Notes: generated by a model not told the origin, from the sequence alone. Shown: positions 56,360 to 64,000, counted from the first letter of the stretch. The stretch is 64,000 nt of DNA from Octadecabacter algicola (GCF_021532625.1 NZ_JAKGAR010000002.1:558001-622000); one strand, 5' to 3'. Made by a program: numbers and translations.

Positions 56360-56647
56360 ATGTCTCGCCGTTGCGAACTGACCGGAAAAGGCCCAATGAC
56401 GGGCAACAACGTGAGCCACGCTAAGAACCGTACACGCCGTCGGTTTTTGCCAAACCTTCAGGACGTCTCTTTGGCGTCTGAAACTTTGGGCCGTAGCTTC
56501 AAATTCCGCATCTCTAACGCTGCTTTGCGCACCGTTGATCACCGTGGTGGTCTGGATGCGTTCTTCGCAAAATCCAAAGACGCTGAGCTGTCCCCAGCCG
56601 CGTTGAAGGTCAAGAAAGACATCGCCAAGGCAACAGCCGAAGCATAA
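56360..56647 (+). CDS. rpmB: Ribosomal protein L28
   Basis: A 95-residue L28, part of the large ribosomal subunit. [20 protein letters not shown] and the basic [13 protein letters not shown] are the family signature. The frame is open to 56279; the ATG at 56360, preceded by CAAGGAAA, is the correct start. It is a single gene with its own promoter and terminator. Confidence 0.98.
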   Translation: MSRRCELTGKGPMTGNNVSHAKNRTRRRFLPNLQDVSLASETLGRSFKFRISNAALRTVDHRGGLDAFFAKSKDAELSPAALKVKKDIAKATAEA

Positions 56648-56675
56648 GTCGTTCTACCTGACTGATTTAGAAAAG

Positions 56676-56702
56676 CCCGAGCCTCAGTGCTCGGGTTTTT
56701 TT
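56676..56702 (+). terminator. rpmB terminator
   Basis: Seven-base arms CCCGAGC (56676-56682) and GCTCGGG (56689-56695) followed directly by seven T residues. It is the clearest intrinsic terminator of the window. Confidence 0.93.
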
Positions 56703-56766
56703 GTGTTTAGCGGTTGGGCTACGGTGTAAGATGGCGATGTGTTTTCACGTAATGAGGGACTGGTCT

Positions 56767-57087
56767 ATGAAATTCATCCTAGCAACGTTTCAGGGGCTGA
56801 TCAGCCAATCGGCTTGGGCGGGTTGTGTTGATTTCACGAGAAGCTTTTCAGGCGAACTGTCCCCACCTGTTTTTCGGATTTGTTATGACGGTGTTTGTGA
56901 TATCACGACGCAAGAATACGTGTGTTCCAACGTGTCCAGTTATCAAGACGGATACGCAATCGGATGGACACGGGATTGCCAAATACTCAGCGAAACCGAA
57001 ACACAGTGTCAGATCAACTGGCAGGGGCGCCCCATCAATTCTGCCAAGCATGACCGCCTGACCTTTGAAGAAATCTCAAACGATTAG
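56767..57087 (+). CDS. Small secreted Cys-rich protein
   Basis: A 106-residue protein of unknown family. The N-terminus (MKFILATFQGLISQSAWAG) looks like a short Sec signal ending in AWA. The mature part holds about six Cys in a CVDF / RICYDGVC / YVC / DCQ / TQC pattern that could form three disulfides. The ATG at 56767 follows GAGGGA by eight bases. It overlaps the next frame slightly if that one starts early. Confidence 0.55.
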   Translation: MKFILATFQGLISQSAWAGCVDFTRSFSGELSPPVFRICYDGVCDITTQEYVCSNVSSYQDGYAIGWTRDCQILSETETQCQINWQGRPINSAKHDRLTFEEISND

Positions 57088-57142
57088 GGCTGCGACCATT
57101 CTGCTCTTTTTGCCCCGCGCTGGCACTGGTATCCTTCCCGAG

Positions 57143-57493
57143 ATGACGAAGATGACTCGCCTTTTGACTCTGACGCTTGCGATACTGATTGCGATGACCT
57201 CGCTTCAGATGGCGCAGGCGCGTGGCATCATGGCGTCCGCGATGGGGCAGTTTGTTCTGTGCTCCGGCCAAGACAGCGAAATCATCACGTTGGACATCAA
57301 CGGCAACCCGATCGAAATTGCACATACTTGCGTTGATTGCGCCTTAACGCTCGCTGAGACGTCCACGCCACCCACCCTTGCTGATCCTCAGCTTATCCAC
57401 ATGCAGACACTTGTGCAGGTCCCTGTTACGGCTGCATTTAGGCTGTCACTCCTCAAAGGACACCCTGCGCGCGCGCCTCCTCTGATGGTCTGA
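57143..57493 (+). CDS. DUF2946-like envelope protein ahead of the copper chaperone
   Basis: A protein of about 116 residues. A signal peptide (TRLLTLTLAILIAMTSLQMAQA) is followed by a region with FVLCSG and HTCVDCALTL, the Cys/His pattern of small DUF2946-type proteins often found in copper-handling loci. It lies 51 bases before the PCu(A)C gene. The true start may be 57143 or 57152; a longer frame from 57065 would overlap the preceding gene. Role in copper delivery is inferred from position. Confidence 0.6.
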   Translation: MTKMTRLLTLTLAILIAMTSLQMAQARGIMASAMGQFVLCSGQDSEIITLDINGNPIEIAHTCVDCALTLAETSTPPTLADPQLIHMQTLVQVPVTAAFRLSLLKGHPARAPPLMV

Positions 57494-57544
57494 ATACCGA
57501 CTTTCACTTATCCAACATTCAGACTTCTATTCAGGAGAGACATC

Positions 57545-58018
57545 ATGTCCTTCAAATCCATCCTTCTTGGTGCCGCAATGGCACTGCCCCTCGCAACTGC
57601 GGCTTTTGCTGAGGTTGAAGTTCACGATCAATACGCACGTTCATCCAATGCGATGGCAGGTGCCGCGTTTATGTTGATCCACAATCATGGCGATACTGAT
57701 GACCGCCTAATTGCTGTCACCTCTGATGTGGCTGCACGCACAGAACTGCACACTCACATCGAGAACGCCGAAGGCGTGATGCAGATGATACATGTCGAAG
57801 AGGGTTTTGAGCTTCCCGCAGGCGGTGACATCACCATGGAACGCGGTGGCAATCACGTGATGTTCATGGGGCTCAACGAACCCTTCGCGGATGATCAGAC
57901 CGTCACTATCACCTTGACCTTCGAAGAAGCCGGCGACGTTGTCGTCGAAATTCCAGTCGATCAAGAGCGCATGGATCACGGGACGATGGATCACGGTTCT
58001 GACCATTCAGATCACTAA
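57545..58018 (+). CDS. Periplasmic copper chaperone PCu(A)C
   Basis: A 157-residue protein with a Sec signal (residues 1-22) and the PCu(A)C cupredoxin-like fold that delivers Cu(I) to cytochrome oxidase. The copper site is visible: His in TELHTHIENAEGVMQM with the following Met, then the GGNHVMFMGL His-x-Met. The last 15 residues form a His/Met-rich tail (MDHGTMDHGSDHSDH), an extra metal-binding arm. GAGAGAC precedes the ATG. Confidence 0.93.
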   Translation: MSFKSILLGAAMALPLATAAFAEVEVHDQYARSSNAMAGAAFMLIHNHGDTDDRLIAVTSDVAARTELHTHIENAEGVMQMIHVEEGFELPAGGDITMERGGNHVMFMGLNEPFADDQTVTITLTFEEAGDVVVEIPVDQERMDHGTMDHGSDHSDH

Positions 58019-58099
58019 GACCAATACTTGTCGGGCGCATTCTCATGTGCCCGACAAAATCACAGTGGGCCTTTTAACGCGCCCAGCTATACTTCCCTC

Positions 58100-58537
58100 A
58101 TGCAACGTATTCTTTTTGTCTGTCTCGGTAATATCTGCCGGTCCCCCACAGCCGAGGCCGTGACCCGCGCCAAGGCCCCGCATCTCCAATTGGACAGTGC
58201 CGGAACCGCTGGCTACCACGTCGGCGACCCGCCCTATGGCCCGATGCAGCAGGCTGCGAGGGGGCGTGGATACGATCTTTCGCCGCTGCGCGCGCGCCAG
58301 TTCACGGCGGATGACTTCGACAATTTTGACGTAATCATCGCTATGGATGCCGAAAACGCCGACGACATCGAAGCCCTGCGGCCCACGCACTCACCTACGC
58401 CTGTCGTACTTTTCACGGATCACATCGGGCAAGACGGCACAGCCGTTCCCGACCCGTATTACACGCGGGATTTCAATGGATGTTTGGATTTGATCGAAGC
58501 TTGCGCGGATGGGCTTATCGCGGGGTTAACGCGTTAA
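58100..58537 (+). CDS. Low-molecular-weight protein tyrosine phosphatase
   Basis: A 145-residue LMW-PTP. The P-loop VCLGNICRSPT has catalytic Cys and Arg. The general acid Asp is in VPDPYYTRDF. In bacteria these enzymes act on tyrosine kinases of exopolysaccharide export or on protein arginine phosphate. The upstream frame to 58028 is dropped; the ATG at 58100 gives the normal start. Stop codon shared in a TTAA tetramer with the lipoprotein gene. Confidence 0.93.
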   Translation: MQRILFVCLGNICRSPTAEAVTRAKAPHLQLDSAGTAGYHVGDPPYGPMQQAARGRGYDLSPLRARQFTADDFDNFDVIIAMDAENADDIEALRPTHSPTPVVLFTDHIGQDGTAVPDPYYTRDFNGCLDLIEACADGLIAGLTR

Positions 58538-58860
58538 CCACACTGGCTGCGCGCTTTGCTCACGTAGGACTGATAGCGACGCCAGAACGCATCATTCGCC
58601 GTGGTGTCCGAAATGCGGATCGAGTGGGCGAATTCAGGATCACCAAAGAACCGCGCAACACGGCTGCGATCACTGGAGCTCAGCTCATTGTTAGCGACAC
58701 GCTGCACACAAGAGCACAGAGACGTCGTCGCGGCTGATCTGTCAGCAGCAAGGCAGGCACGGCTGATATCACCCGTCGCCCCACGGGTCGACCCCGAATT
58801 GCGGTTCCCACCACAGGCCGTCAGAGCCAAAATACACGTCATCGCAAGAATTACCCGCAT
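58534..58860 (-). CDS. Putative lipoprotein, Cys-containing
   Basis: A 108-residue protein with a lipoprotein signal (MRVILAMTCILALTAC-G). After cleavage the mature part carries four further Cys (ISRAC, SLCSC and the terminal SQCG) that may pair. Proteins of this kind in Rhodobacteraceae are often labelled arginine transporter without support; I do not follow that name. Start at 58860 preferred over 58869. Confidence 0.75.
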   Translation of the reverse strand: MRVILAMTCILALTACGGNRNSGSTRGATGDISRACLAADRSAATTSLCSCVQRVANNELSSSDRSRVARFFGDPEFAHSIRISDTTANDAFWRRYQSYVSKARSQCG

Positions 58861-59060
58861 CACTACCACCTCATATCGCCCGCCGATTTTGGCTTGGGCT
58901 GTTTATCTGCTGGGGTGATTATGAAGGAAAGCAGGGGGCTGGGGAAGGGGGAGGATGATCACTTTTGCGACGGTTTGGCGCACGTCCCCTTGGGACGGCA
59001 AGGCCGGACCGCGCCCCGACCCTCAATGTCTAGATGCTCGCCCCATGCAGTCAGCCCAGC

Positions 59061-59137
59061 CAAATCAAAGATTTGGCGGCGCCCGAACCTCCCCCACGGG
59101 GAGGGCGCTTCTCGCCCACCCCTCGGTTCGGGCGCGA
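59061..59137 (+). repeat. 77-bp palindromic repeat, copy 1
   Basis: Begins with a CAAATC/GATTTG mini-hairpin and continues with an outer stem GCGCCCGA ... TCGGGCGC enclosing further GC-rich pairs. The second copy at 63240-63316 has the same length and about 63 of 77 identical bases. It lies 27 bases beyond the stop of the unknown gene at 59165 (minus strand). The rest of the gap 58861-59060 shows no gene. The element has the character of a dispersed REP-like intergenic repeat. Confidence 0.8.
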
Positions 59138-59164
59138 AATTTCTGAAGGTTCAGTGCGAAAATC

Positions 59165-60403
59165 CTATTTTGGTTTTATGCTGGGCTTCACCGCTTCATT
59201 CGCTTCAGGCTGAATGATCCCCTGAAAACATTCCTGAACTCCATTCGTCAGCGCCTCAGCAGAACCGCCTCCAAGCAAAAAGCCAGCGCCTGTCATCAGA
59301 CCGCCCCAAAGAACTTTGGATGTAATCAGTTCAGCGGTTCGCTCGCCCGCTTTCTCGTAGAATGCGTCTGCAAATAACCTACGCCCTTTTCCATTTCGCC
59401 GCAGGCTCTCGAGTTCCGTCGCCGCCGCTTTCAATCGTCGGTTTAGGTCGAAAACGGTGCTTGCCGTTAACTTCAATGCGGCTTGAAGCTGGGCTTCTTT
59501 ATCGGTGTTCGGCTTTGAACTAGTCAAAATGAGCGATAAGTCGTTTAGGATCGCTGGAAGGCTATCAAGCGGCTCCAACTCTTCGGGAAGAGCATTGGAA
59601 ACCTCTCGCTTATACTCTTGCGTCGCCATTTCGATGAGTTGAGCCAGGCCGTCAGCAGCCAGTATCGCGGTTTCTGGCTTCGCGACGATCTTCTGTGCAA
59701 GCCTAACCGCTTCTGCATCGGGTAGCGGGTCAGGCTTCAATCGCGCCTCAATCTTCGCAATCTCATCCGCAACCGCCTCAACGCCTTCCTTCCAGATCTC
59801 GTTATCAATCTGGATCACTTCAAGCGCCAAATCCCACTCGTCGAATGTGCCGTTCCACATACCTTCGTAAAACCGTTGCCAAAAGACCCATTCCGCGCCG
59901 GCCTTTAGTTTGGCCAAAAGCGTCGTGTGGTTCTCAGCAATCATTTGAGGCACCTTGGACCCTTTCCAAACTGGGTGCCGGAAAAGCCCGTCGAGATGTG
60001 AGGCGTCCCATTGAGCAGCAATACCGGAGGAGGGATCAACGCCATAGCCAGAAAAGATATTGGATATGGAACCAACGGAATCTCGGGCGTAGAGTGCGGC
60101 GGGATGAGAGTCCCCAAAGGCGTCTTCTGCTACCGTGGCGGCGGAATCAGCGGCGGAATGTGCGGAACGAAGAATAGAACGCCAATTCACGTCTGACGAG
60201 TGGCGTTGAGAATAAACTGCAGACGTTAGGATTGCACGAAACAGCCCTAGATCAAGATCGTTTAGTGGTCCATCTAATCCGGGGCGAAAGTTTGCGACTA
60301 CGCGCAATGCTCCCCGGCTGGCCAATGCAAAGCGTGTTTCATCGGTCTGAGACCGAAGCCATCTTTCGGGACTCTCAAAATCCGAAATATCTACATCCGT
60401 CAT
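59165..60403 (-). CDS. Protein of unknown function, accessory-type
   Basis: A 412-residue protein without a family I recognise. It is mostly helical, Ala/Glu/Leu-rich, with likely coiled coils around residues 200-250 and 315-345. A hydrophobic Gly-rich segment (LWGGLMTGAGFLLGGGSAEAL) near the C-terminus may insert in or touch the membrane. It is divergent from lepA (74-base gap), and repeat copy 1 lies at its 3' end. Such large unknown proteins next to housekeeping genes are often strain-specific, sometimes defence-related; nothing here proves that. Confidence 0.7.
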   Translation of the reverse strand: MTDVDISDFESPERWLRSQTDETRFALASRGALRVVANFRPGLDGPLNDLDLGLFRAILTSAVYSQRHSSDVNWRSILRSAHSAADSAATVAEDAFGDSHPAALYARDSVGSISNIFSGYGVDPSSGIAAQWDASHLDGLFRHPVWKGSKVPQMIAENHTTLLAKLKAGAEWVFWQRFYEGMWNGTFDEWDLALEVIQIDNEIWKEGVEAVADEIAKIEARLKPDPLPDAEAVRLAQKIVAKPETAILAADGLAQLIEMATQEYKREVSNALPEELEPLDSLPAILNDLSLILTSSKPNTDKEAQLQAALKLTASTVFDLNRRLKAAATELESLRRNGKGRRLFADAFYEKAGERTAELITSKVLWGGLMTGAGFLLGGGSAEALTNGVQECFQGIIQPEANEAVKPSIKPK

Positions 60404-60476
60404 TCACATCATCCCTAACAAATGGCCTGTCAAACCCCCTCGACAAACCCCATAAATCCTACCATATCCCCTTACC

Positions 60477-62273
60477 ATGACCGACCTGAACAAAATCCGC
60501 AATTTCTCCATCGTCGCGCACATTGACCATGGTAAATCCACCCTCGCTGATCGCTTGATCCAGTCCACCAATACGGTGGCGGAGCGCGATATGAAGGCGC
60601 AAATGTTGGACTCCATGGATATCGAGCGCGAGCGCGGTATTACCATCAAGGCCAACACGGTGCGCATCGATTACACCGCCAAAGACGGTGAGACCTATGT
60701 GCTCAACCTGATCGATACCCCCGGGCACGTCGATTTCGCCTATGAGGTCTCCCGCTCCATGCGTGCGGTTGAAGGGTCTTTGCTGGTCGTGGACAGCACC
60801 CAAGGGGTGGAGGCGCAGACGCTGGCCAACGTCTATCACGCCATTGAGGCCGATCACGAATTGGTCCCTGTTTTCAATAAGATCGATCTTCCGGCGTCTG
60901 ACATTGACCGTGTTGCAGAACAGGTCGAAGACGTTATCGGTATTGATGCTTCCGGCGCCATCGCAGTCTCTGCCAAAACAGGGCAGGGCATTGAAGAAAC
61001 GCTCGAAGCTATCGTCACCCAACTCCCCGCGCCCAAGGGCGATATCAACGCGCCGCTTAAGGCGATGTTGGTGGATTCTTGGTATGACAGTTACCTTGGC
61101 GTGATCGTTCTGGTGCGCATCATCGACGGTAAGCTGAAGAAGGGTGAAAAGGTCAAATTCATCTCTAACGGCACGATCCACCACGTGGACCGCATCGGCG
61201 TCTTCCGCCCTGAAATGACCCCCGTGGATGAGCTTGGCCCCGGTGAGATCGGCTTCCTCACCGCTTCGATCAAACAGGTGCGCGATACGCGGGTAGGCGA
61301 CACGATCACCCATCAGCGCGATGAGGTCGAACCACTCCCCGGCTTTAAGCCCGCACAGCCCGTGGTTTTCTGTGGTTTGTTCCCCGTGGATTCCGCCCAG
61401 TTCGAAGACCTTCGGGAGTCCATCGACAAGCTGGCCCTGAACGACGCGAGCTTCTCTTTCGAAATGGAATCCTCAGCAGCACTTGGATTTGGTTTCCGCT
61501 GTGGCTTCCTTGGCTTGCTCCACCTCGAAGTGATCCGCGACCGGATCGAACGTGAGTTTGATATCGAACTCATCACCACGGCGCCGTCGGTGATCTACCA
61601 CATCCACATGAAGGACGGCACGCAGATCGACCTGCACAACCCTGCCGACATGCCCGACATCACGACGGTCGATCACGTGGCCGAACCGCGCATCAAGGCG
61701 ACGATCCTTGTGCCGGATGAATACTTGGGCGAGGTTCTGAAACTTTGCCAAGACCGCCGCGGCATCCAAGAAGACCTGACTTATGCAGGGTCGCGCGCCA
61801 TGGCCGTTTACGACCTGCCGCTCAACGAAGTGGTGTTCGACTTTTACGACCGTCTGAAATCCGTCACCAAGGGCTATGCGTCGTTTGACTACCAACTGAC
61901 GGGCTACCGCGAGGATAATCTGGTCAAGATGTCCGTGCTGGTGAACGAAGAACCGGTCGACGCGCTGTCCATGATGGTGCACCGCGACCGCGCAGAGGCC
62001 CGTGGCCGCGCTATGGTTGAGAAATTGAAAGAGCTGATCCCGCGCCACATGTTCAAAATTCCGATCCAAGCGGCCATCGGCGGCAAAGTCATCGCCCGCG
62101 AAACCCTGTCCGCCATGCGCAAAGACGTGACGGCGAAGTGTTACGGCGGCGACGCGTCACGGAAACGCAAACTGTTGGACAAGCAGAAAGCGGGTAAGAA
62201 GAAGATGCGCCAGTTCGGTAAGGTGGATATCCCGCAAGAGGCGTTTATTTCCGCACTTAAAATGGACAGCTAA
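60477..62273 (+). CDS. lepA: Elongation factor 4
   Basis: LepA/EF4 is a ribosome-bound GTPase involved in initiation and back-translocation under stress. The 598 residues include the G domain ([15 protein letters not shown]-loop, [14 protein letters not shown]), then domains II, III and V, and the unique C-terminal domain with [15 protein letters not shown]. Length and motifs are normal. It sits between two unknown genes, the three bracketed by the 77-bp repeat. Confidence 0.98.
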   Translation: MTDLNKIRNFSIVAHIDHGKSTLADRLIQSTNTVAERDMKAQMLDSMDIERERGITIKANTVRIDYTAKDGETYVLNLIDTPGHVDFAYEVSRSMRAVEGSLLVVDSTQGVEAQTLANVYHAIEADHELVPVFNKIDLPASDIDRVAEQVEDVIGIDASGAIAVSAKTGQGIEETLEAIVTQLPAPKGDINAPLKAMLVDSWYDSYLGVIVLVRIIDGKLKKGEKVKFISNGTIHHVDRIGVFRPEMTPVDELGPGEIGFLTASIKQVRDTRVGDTITHQRDEVEPLPGFKPAQPVVFCGLFPVDSAQFEDLRESIDKLALNDASFSFEMESSAALGFGFRCGFLGLLHLEVIRDRIEREFDIELITTAPSVIYHIHMKDGTQIDLHNPADMPDITTVDHVAEPRIKATILVPDEYLGEVLKLCQDRRGIQEDLTYAGSRAMAVYDLPLNEVVFDFYDRLKSVTKGYASFDYQLTGYREDNLVKMSVLVNEEPVDALSMMVHRDRAEARGRAMVEKLKELIPRHMFKIPIQAAIGGKVIARETLSAMRKDVTAKCYGGDASRKRKLLDKQKAGKKKMRQFGKVDIPQEAFISALKMDS

Positions 62274-62320
62274 GCTTTTTCCTTGAGTTGCACAAAGCTA
62301 TTAGATTGGGGAGAAGTGGC

Positions 62321-63208
62321 ATGGGTTTTGATTTCGCAAGTATTGATACGAAGAAATCCCTTTTCGTAGCTTTAGCGATTTTAGCGATTATTCCCCTTCA
62401 CTTAGCAGCCTTTGCAATTGGAATACCTTCACCATTTCGAAGTTTGTTAGATGCATCCTTTAAAGTATCCTTTTCCGGAAACTTTACAGTGGTAGCTGTC
62501 TTGGTTGCTTTCGTAGCTAGGTATCTACCCCAGGCGATATTCGGACTGGCTGCTTGGTGGCACTCAATGTCGATTGAGGCGTCTTACTTTCAACGTGGAT
62601 ATCGCCGCGCTTATGTTGGCTTTACTGGACTTGGAAAGAACGGGCGCAGCTTTAAGAACGACGGCAGCGTCGCGGAGCACTTTAGAAAAGCTTCAATATT
62701 CGGAAGAAACGAAGCCCGTCTGGCGAACCTAAAAAAGAAGTTATTTCAAGCACGCAGTGGCGTTGTTTTCTATGAAGAAAATAGGGCAGCATTCACGGCT
62801 TTTTCCGGGATTGCCCTTTTTTCAATCGCATATTTAGGTGTTTGGCGAGGCTTGATCGTTTGTCTCGCGACGTCAATTTTTGCCTTGGCGTCGATTAACT
62901 ATTCTAACGTGAATACTAGGTTCCGCTTTGATTTATCCTGGGGCTTCTGGCGAAGCGATTCAAATGGATCAGTTAGCAAAGTCGATCTCGATGATGTCTT
63001 ACTTTTGGTTTCAAGTCTAGCAATTGCGTCTGCAACATCGGGCTATTTAAAGGTGGGACAATTGAAAAATGAACTAGTCCAAGAGGTCGGTTCGGTTAGT
63101 AGAGACGCATCTATTATCGCAGCAACTTCAAATGGAATTGTGTTCTACTCGAGCGAAACGGGTTTCTTTTTTCAATCTTGGCCACTTGTTTTGAATCAGA
63201 GTGAATAG
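62321..63208 (+). CDS. AT-rich membrane protein of unknown function
   Basis: A 295-residue membrane protein. Two helices lie near the N-terminus (about 16-36 and 55-80), and two or three more occur around 165-215. Between them is a basic cytoplasmic stretch (about 90-160). No family recognised. The DNA is clearly AT-richer than lepA and codon use differs, a sign of horizontal arrival. The ATG at 62321 follows GGGGAG; the upstream TTG at 62288 is less likely. Repeat copy 2 starts 31 bases after its stop. Confidence 0.7.
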   Translation: MGFDFASIDTKKSLFVALAILAIIPLHLAAFAIGIPSPFRSLLDASFKVSFSGNFTVVAVLVAFVARYLPQAIFGLAAWWHSMSIEASYFQRGYRRAYVGFTGLGKNGRSFKNDGSVAEHFRKASIFGRNEARLANLKKKLFQARSGVVFYEENRAAFTAFSGIALFSIAYLGVWRGLIVCLATSIFALASINYSNVNTRFRFDLSWGFWRSDSNGSVSKVDLDDVLLLVSSLAIASATSGYLKVGQLKNELVQEVGSVSRDASIIAATSNGIVFYSSETGFFFQSWPLVLNQSE

Positions 63209-63239
63209 CGTTTATTGAAGAAACGAAAGCGGCTGCTGC

Positions 63240-63316
63240 CAAATCTTCGATTTGTCAGCGCCCGATCCGCCTCCACGGGGCGGGCGCTTCGCACCGTCCC
63301 CTCGGCTCGGGCGCGA
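63240..63316 (+). repeat. 77-bp palindromic repeat, copy 2
   Basis: Same layout and orientation as the copy at 59061: CAAATC/GATTTG, then GCGCCCGA ... TCGGGCGC. Differences fall mostly in loops and in the TTC/AAA spacer, leaving the outer stem intact. It separates the AT-rich gene from the FNR-controlled pair. Confidence 0.8.
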
Positions 63317-63342
63317 CCTCGTCACAGACGCTCCCCCACCAC

Positions 63343-63356
63343 TTGACCCAAATCAA
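63343..63356. promoter_or_regulatory. FNR-type box before the zinc-finger gene
   Basis: TTGACCCAAATCAA fits the TTGA-N6-TCAA dyad of FNR/Dnr-type regulators (FnrL in Rhodobacteraceae). A -10-like CATGCT at 63379-63384 lies at the distance expected when the protein sits at about -41. The downstream gene starts at 63410. Confidence 0.65.
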
Positions 63357-63409
63357 AGCGCGTCCCAACACGCTGCGTCATGCTCGTCCCACCTAAAGGG
63401 AGAGCCGGA

Positions 63410-63724
63410 ATGAACGTCGATACTCAAAAGCAAATCCTTCTCGCGCAGCGCGCAGAGATCATGCAGCACCTCACGGAAGTCGAGGATCAGTTGGATGATA
63501 CGCCACCCGCCGATTGGGAGGACCGCGCGTCAGAGCGGCAGGGGGACGAGGTTCTTGAGGCTTTGGGCAACACCGAGGCTGCTGAGCTGAAGCGGATCGA
63601 TGCGGCCTTGGCACGGGTTGATGCGGGCACCTATGGCGAGTGCGCGAAATGCGGTGACCCGATTTCGGATGAGCGGCTTGAACTGTTGCCTGCTGCTCCG
63701 CTGTGTAAGAACTGTATGGCCTGA
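63410..63724 (+). CDS. TraR/DksA-type C4 zinc-finger protein
   Basis: A 104-residue protein with an N-terminal coiled-coil half and a C-terminal zinc finger: Cys in YGECAKCGDP and in PLCKNC. DksA-family proteins enter the RNA polymerase secondary channel. This short form lacks the long DksA coiled-coil extension and resembles TraR/YocK-like members. AAAGGGAGA lies before the ATG at 63410. Its promoter carries an FNR-type box, so it is probably induced when oxygen is low. Confidence 0.88.
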   Translation: MNVDTQKQILLAQRAEIMQHLTEVEDQLDDTPPADWEDRASERQGDEVLEALGNTEAAELKRIDAALARVDAGTYGECAKCGDPISDERLELLPAAPLCKNCMA

Positions 63725-63736
63725 TCGCGCGGTGGT

Positions 63737-63750
63737 TTGACCCAAATCAA
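63737..63750. promoter_or_regulatory. FNR-type box before the 63807 gene
   Basis: The same 14 bases TTGACCCAAATCAA recur here. A -10-like CAATCT at 63773-63778 again lies at class II distance. The identical, non-conserved central bases suggest a recent duplication or a single regulator with strict preference. Confidence 0.65.
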
Positions 63751-63806
63751 CGCATGAGGGATCGACTCATGGCAATCTCGGATCATTCACATTTCCGGAG
63801 GCCCCA

Positions 63807-63992
63807 ATGGCACGACTCGCAGGCATTCTTTTCTTCGTTATCGGCACCACACTTGCCGGCACATTCATGATCGCATCACTGGTCATGGGTTATGACACCG
63901 CGCAGCCGATCGTTATCGCAGTGACCCTTGGGTTCCTCGTGTCCATTCCGGCGTCGTGGTTCATCGCCAAGGCCATCGTGGAGCGCGGGTGA
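63807..63992 (+). CDS. Small two-helix membrane protein, FNR-box controlled
   Basis: A 61-residue protein of two hydrophobic helices (about 5-27 and 34-56) joined by MGYDTAQP. CGGAGG precedes the ATG. No function known. The same FNR-type box as for the zinc-finger gene precedes it, so both would belong to the low-oxygen response. It ends a few bases before the window edge. Confidence 0.75.
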   Translation: MARLAGILFFVIGTTLAGTFMIASLVMGYDTAQPIVIAVTLGFLVSIPASWFIAKAIVERG

Positions 63993-64000
63993 ACCCCGTT

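Noticed and set aside
58955-59146. 63-residue frame across repeat copy 1
   Set aside because: It is a translation of the palindromic repeat; such Arg/Pro-rich products recur wherever these repeats are GC-rich.
1-64000. CRISPR arrays, insertion sequences or prophage
   Set aside because: No regularly spaced repeats, transposase, integrase or phage structural genes are visible.

Overview
The window looks like chromosomal DNA of a marine alphaproteobacterium of the family Rhodobacteraceae (Roseobacter group). The lineage markers are a GcrA cell-cycle regulator, the mce/DUF1467 pair, the YcjX/YcjF pair, a VPLPA-CTERM sorted protein, MeaB plus methylmalonyl-CoA epimerase, and FnrL/Dnr-type boxes. 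Codon use is GC-rich in most genes. Three or four stretches (about 30.3-31.3 kb, 41.4-41.9 kb, 62.3-63.2 kb) are visibly AT-richer and carry unknown genes. I saw no rRNA, tRNA, CRISPR array, insertion sequence or prophage. Genes are packed tightly, with many 1-14 nt overlaps.

Layout. 0-5.2 kb: an unknown gene cut by the window edge, a DUF3726 gene, truA, and ycjX/ycjF. 5.4-8.8 kb: ybjN-like gene, proC, csaA, a 2-hydroxyacid dehydrogenase and tdk. 8.8-11.6 kb: a structured intergenic region, a small putative regulator, a beta-ketoacyl-ACP synthase III-like gene followed by a 24-residue lipoprotein ORF, and a VPLPA-CTERM protein. 11.8-18.4 kb: carB, a PAP2-like membrane protein and aspS. 18.5-21.1 kb: a DUF1800/DUF1501 pair. 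21.2-32.7 kb: mixed housekeeping genes (mini-pilin-like protein, GNAT, response regulator, mce, EI24, nitroreductase, membrane NYN nuclease, histone-deacetylase-like hydrolase, M48 lipoprotein, hemolysin III, rimO).

32.9-41.2 kb is a cell-surface glycan cluster. It holds CMP-nonulosonate synthetase (neuA type), an SDR, a Gfo/Idh oxidoreductase, hydrolysing UDP-GlcNAc 2-epimerase (neuC type) and sialate synthase (neuB type). With them are a KdtA/WaaA-like transferase overlapping neuC, a TupA-like ATP-grasp protein, a GT8-like protein and a sulfotransferase. NeuC, NeuB and NeuA together are enough to make a CMP-activated sialic-acid-type sugar. 42-45.2 kb carries lipid A acyltransferase-like and a second WaaA gene. 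45.2-56.7 kb: gcrA, an orphan ABC-2 permease, a DMT transporter, a ClbS/DfsB-like protein, argD-argF, gnd, hrpB, meaB and rpmB. 56.7-58.9 kb: small secreted proteins, a copper chaperone PCu(A)C and a low-molecular-weight phosphatase. 59-63.3 kb: lepA with an unknown gene on each side, the whole block bracketed by two copies of a 77-bp palindromic repeat. 63.3-64 kb: a DksA/TraR-type zinc-finger protein and a small membrane protein, each preceded by the same FNR-type box.

The most unusual signals are these. Eight of 16 convergent gene junctions share exactly four bases so that both stop codons lie in one NTAN tetramer. A WaaA-like transferase is tied to nonulosonate synthesis. The lepA block is bracketed by repeats. 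Hairpins cover the ribosome-binding sites of proC and of the 9079 gene. Several genes are too short for ordinary calling: a 24-aa lipoprotein and a 40-aa Flp-like protein. No single segment proves a wholly new system; the nonulosonate/KdtA-like unit is the best candidate for new biology.
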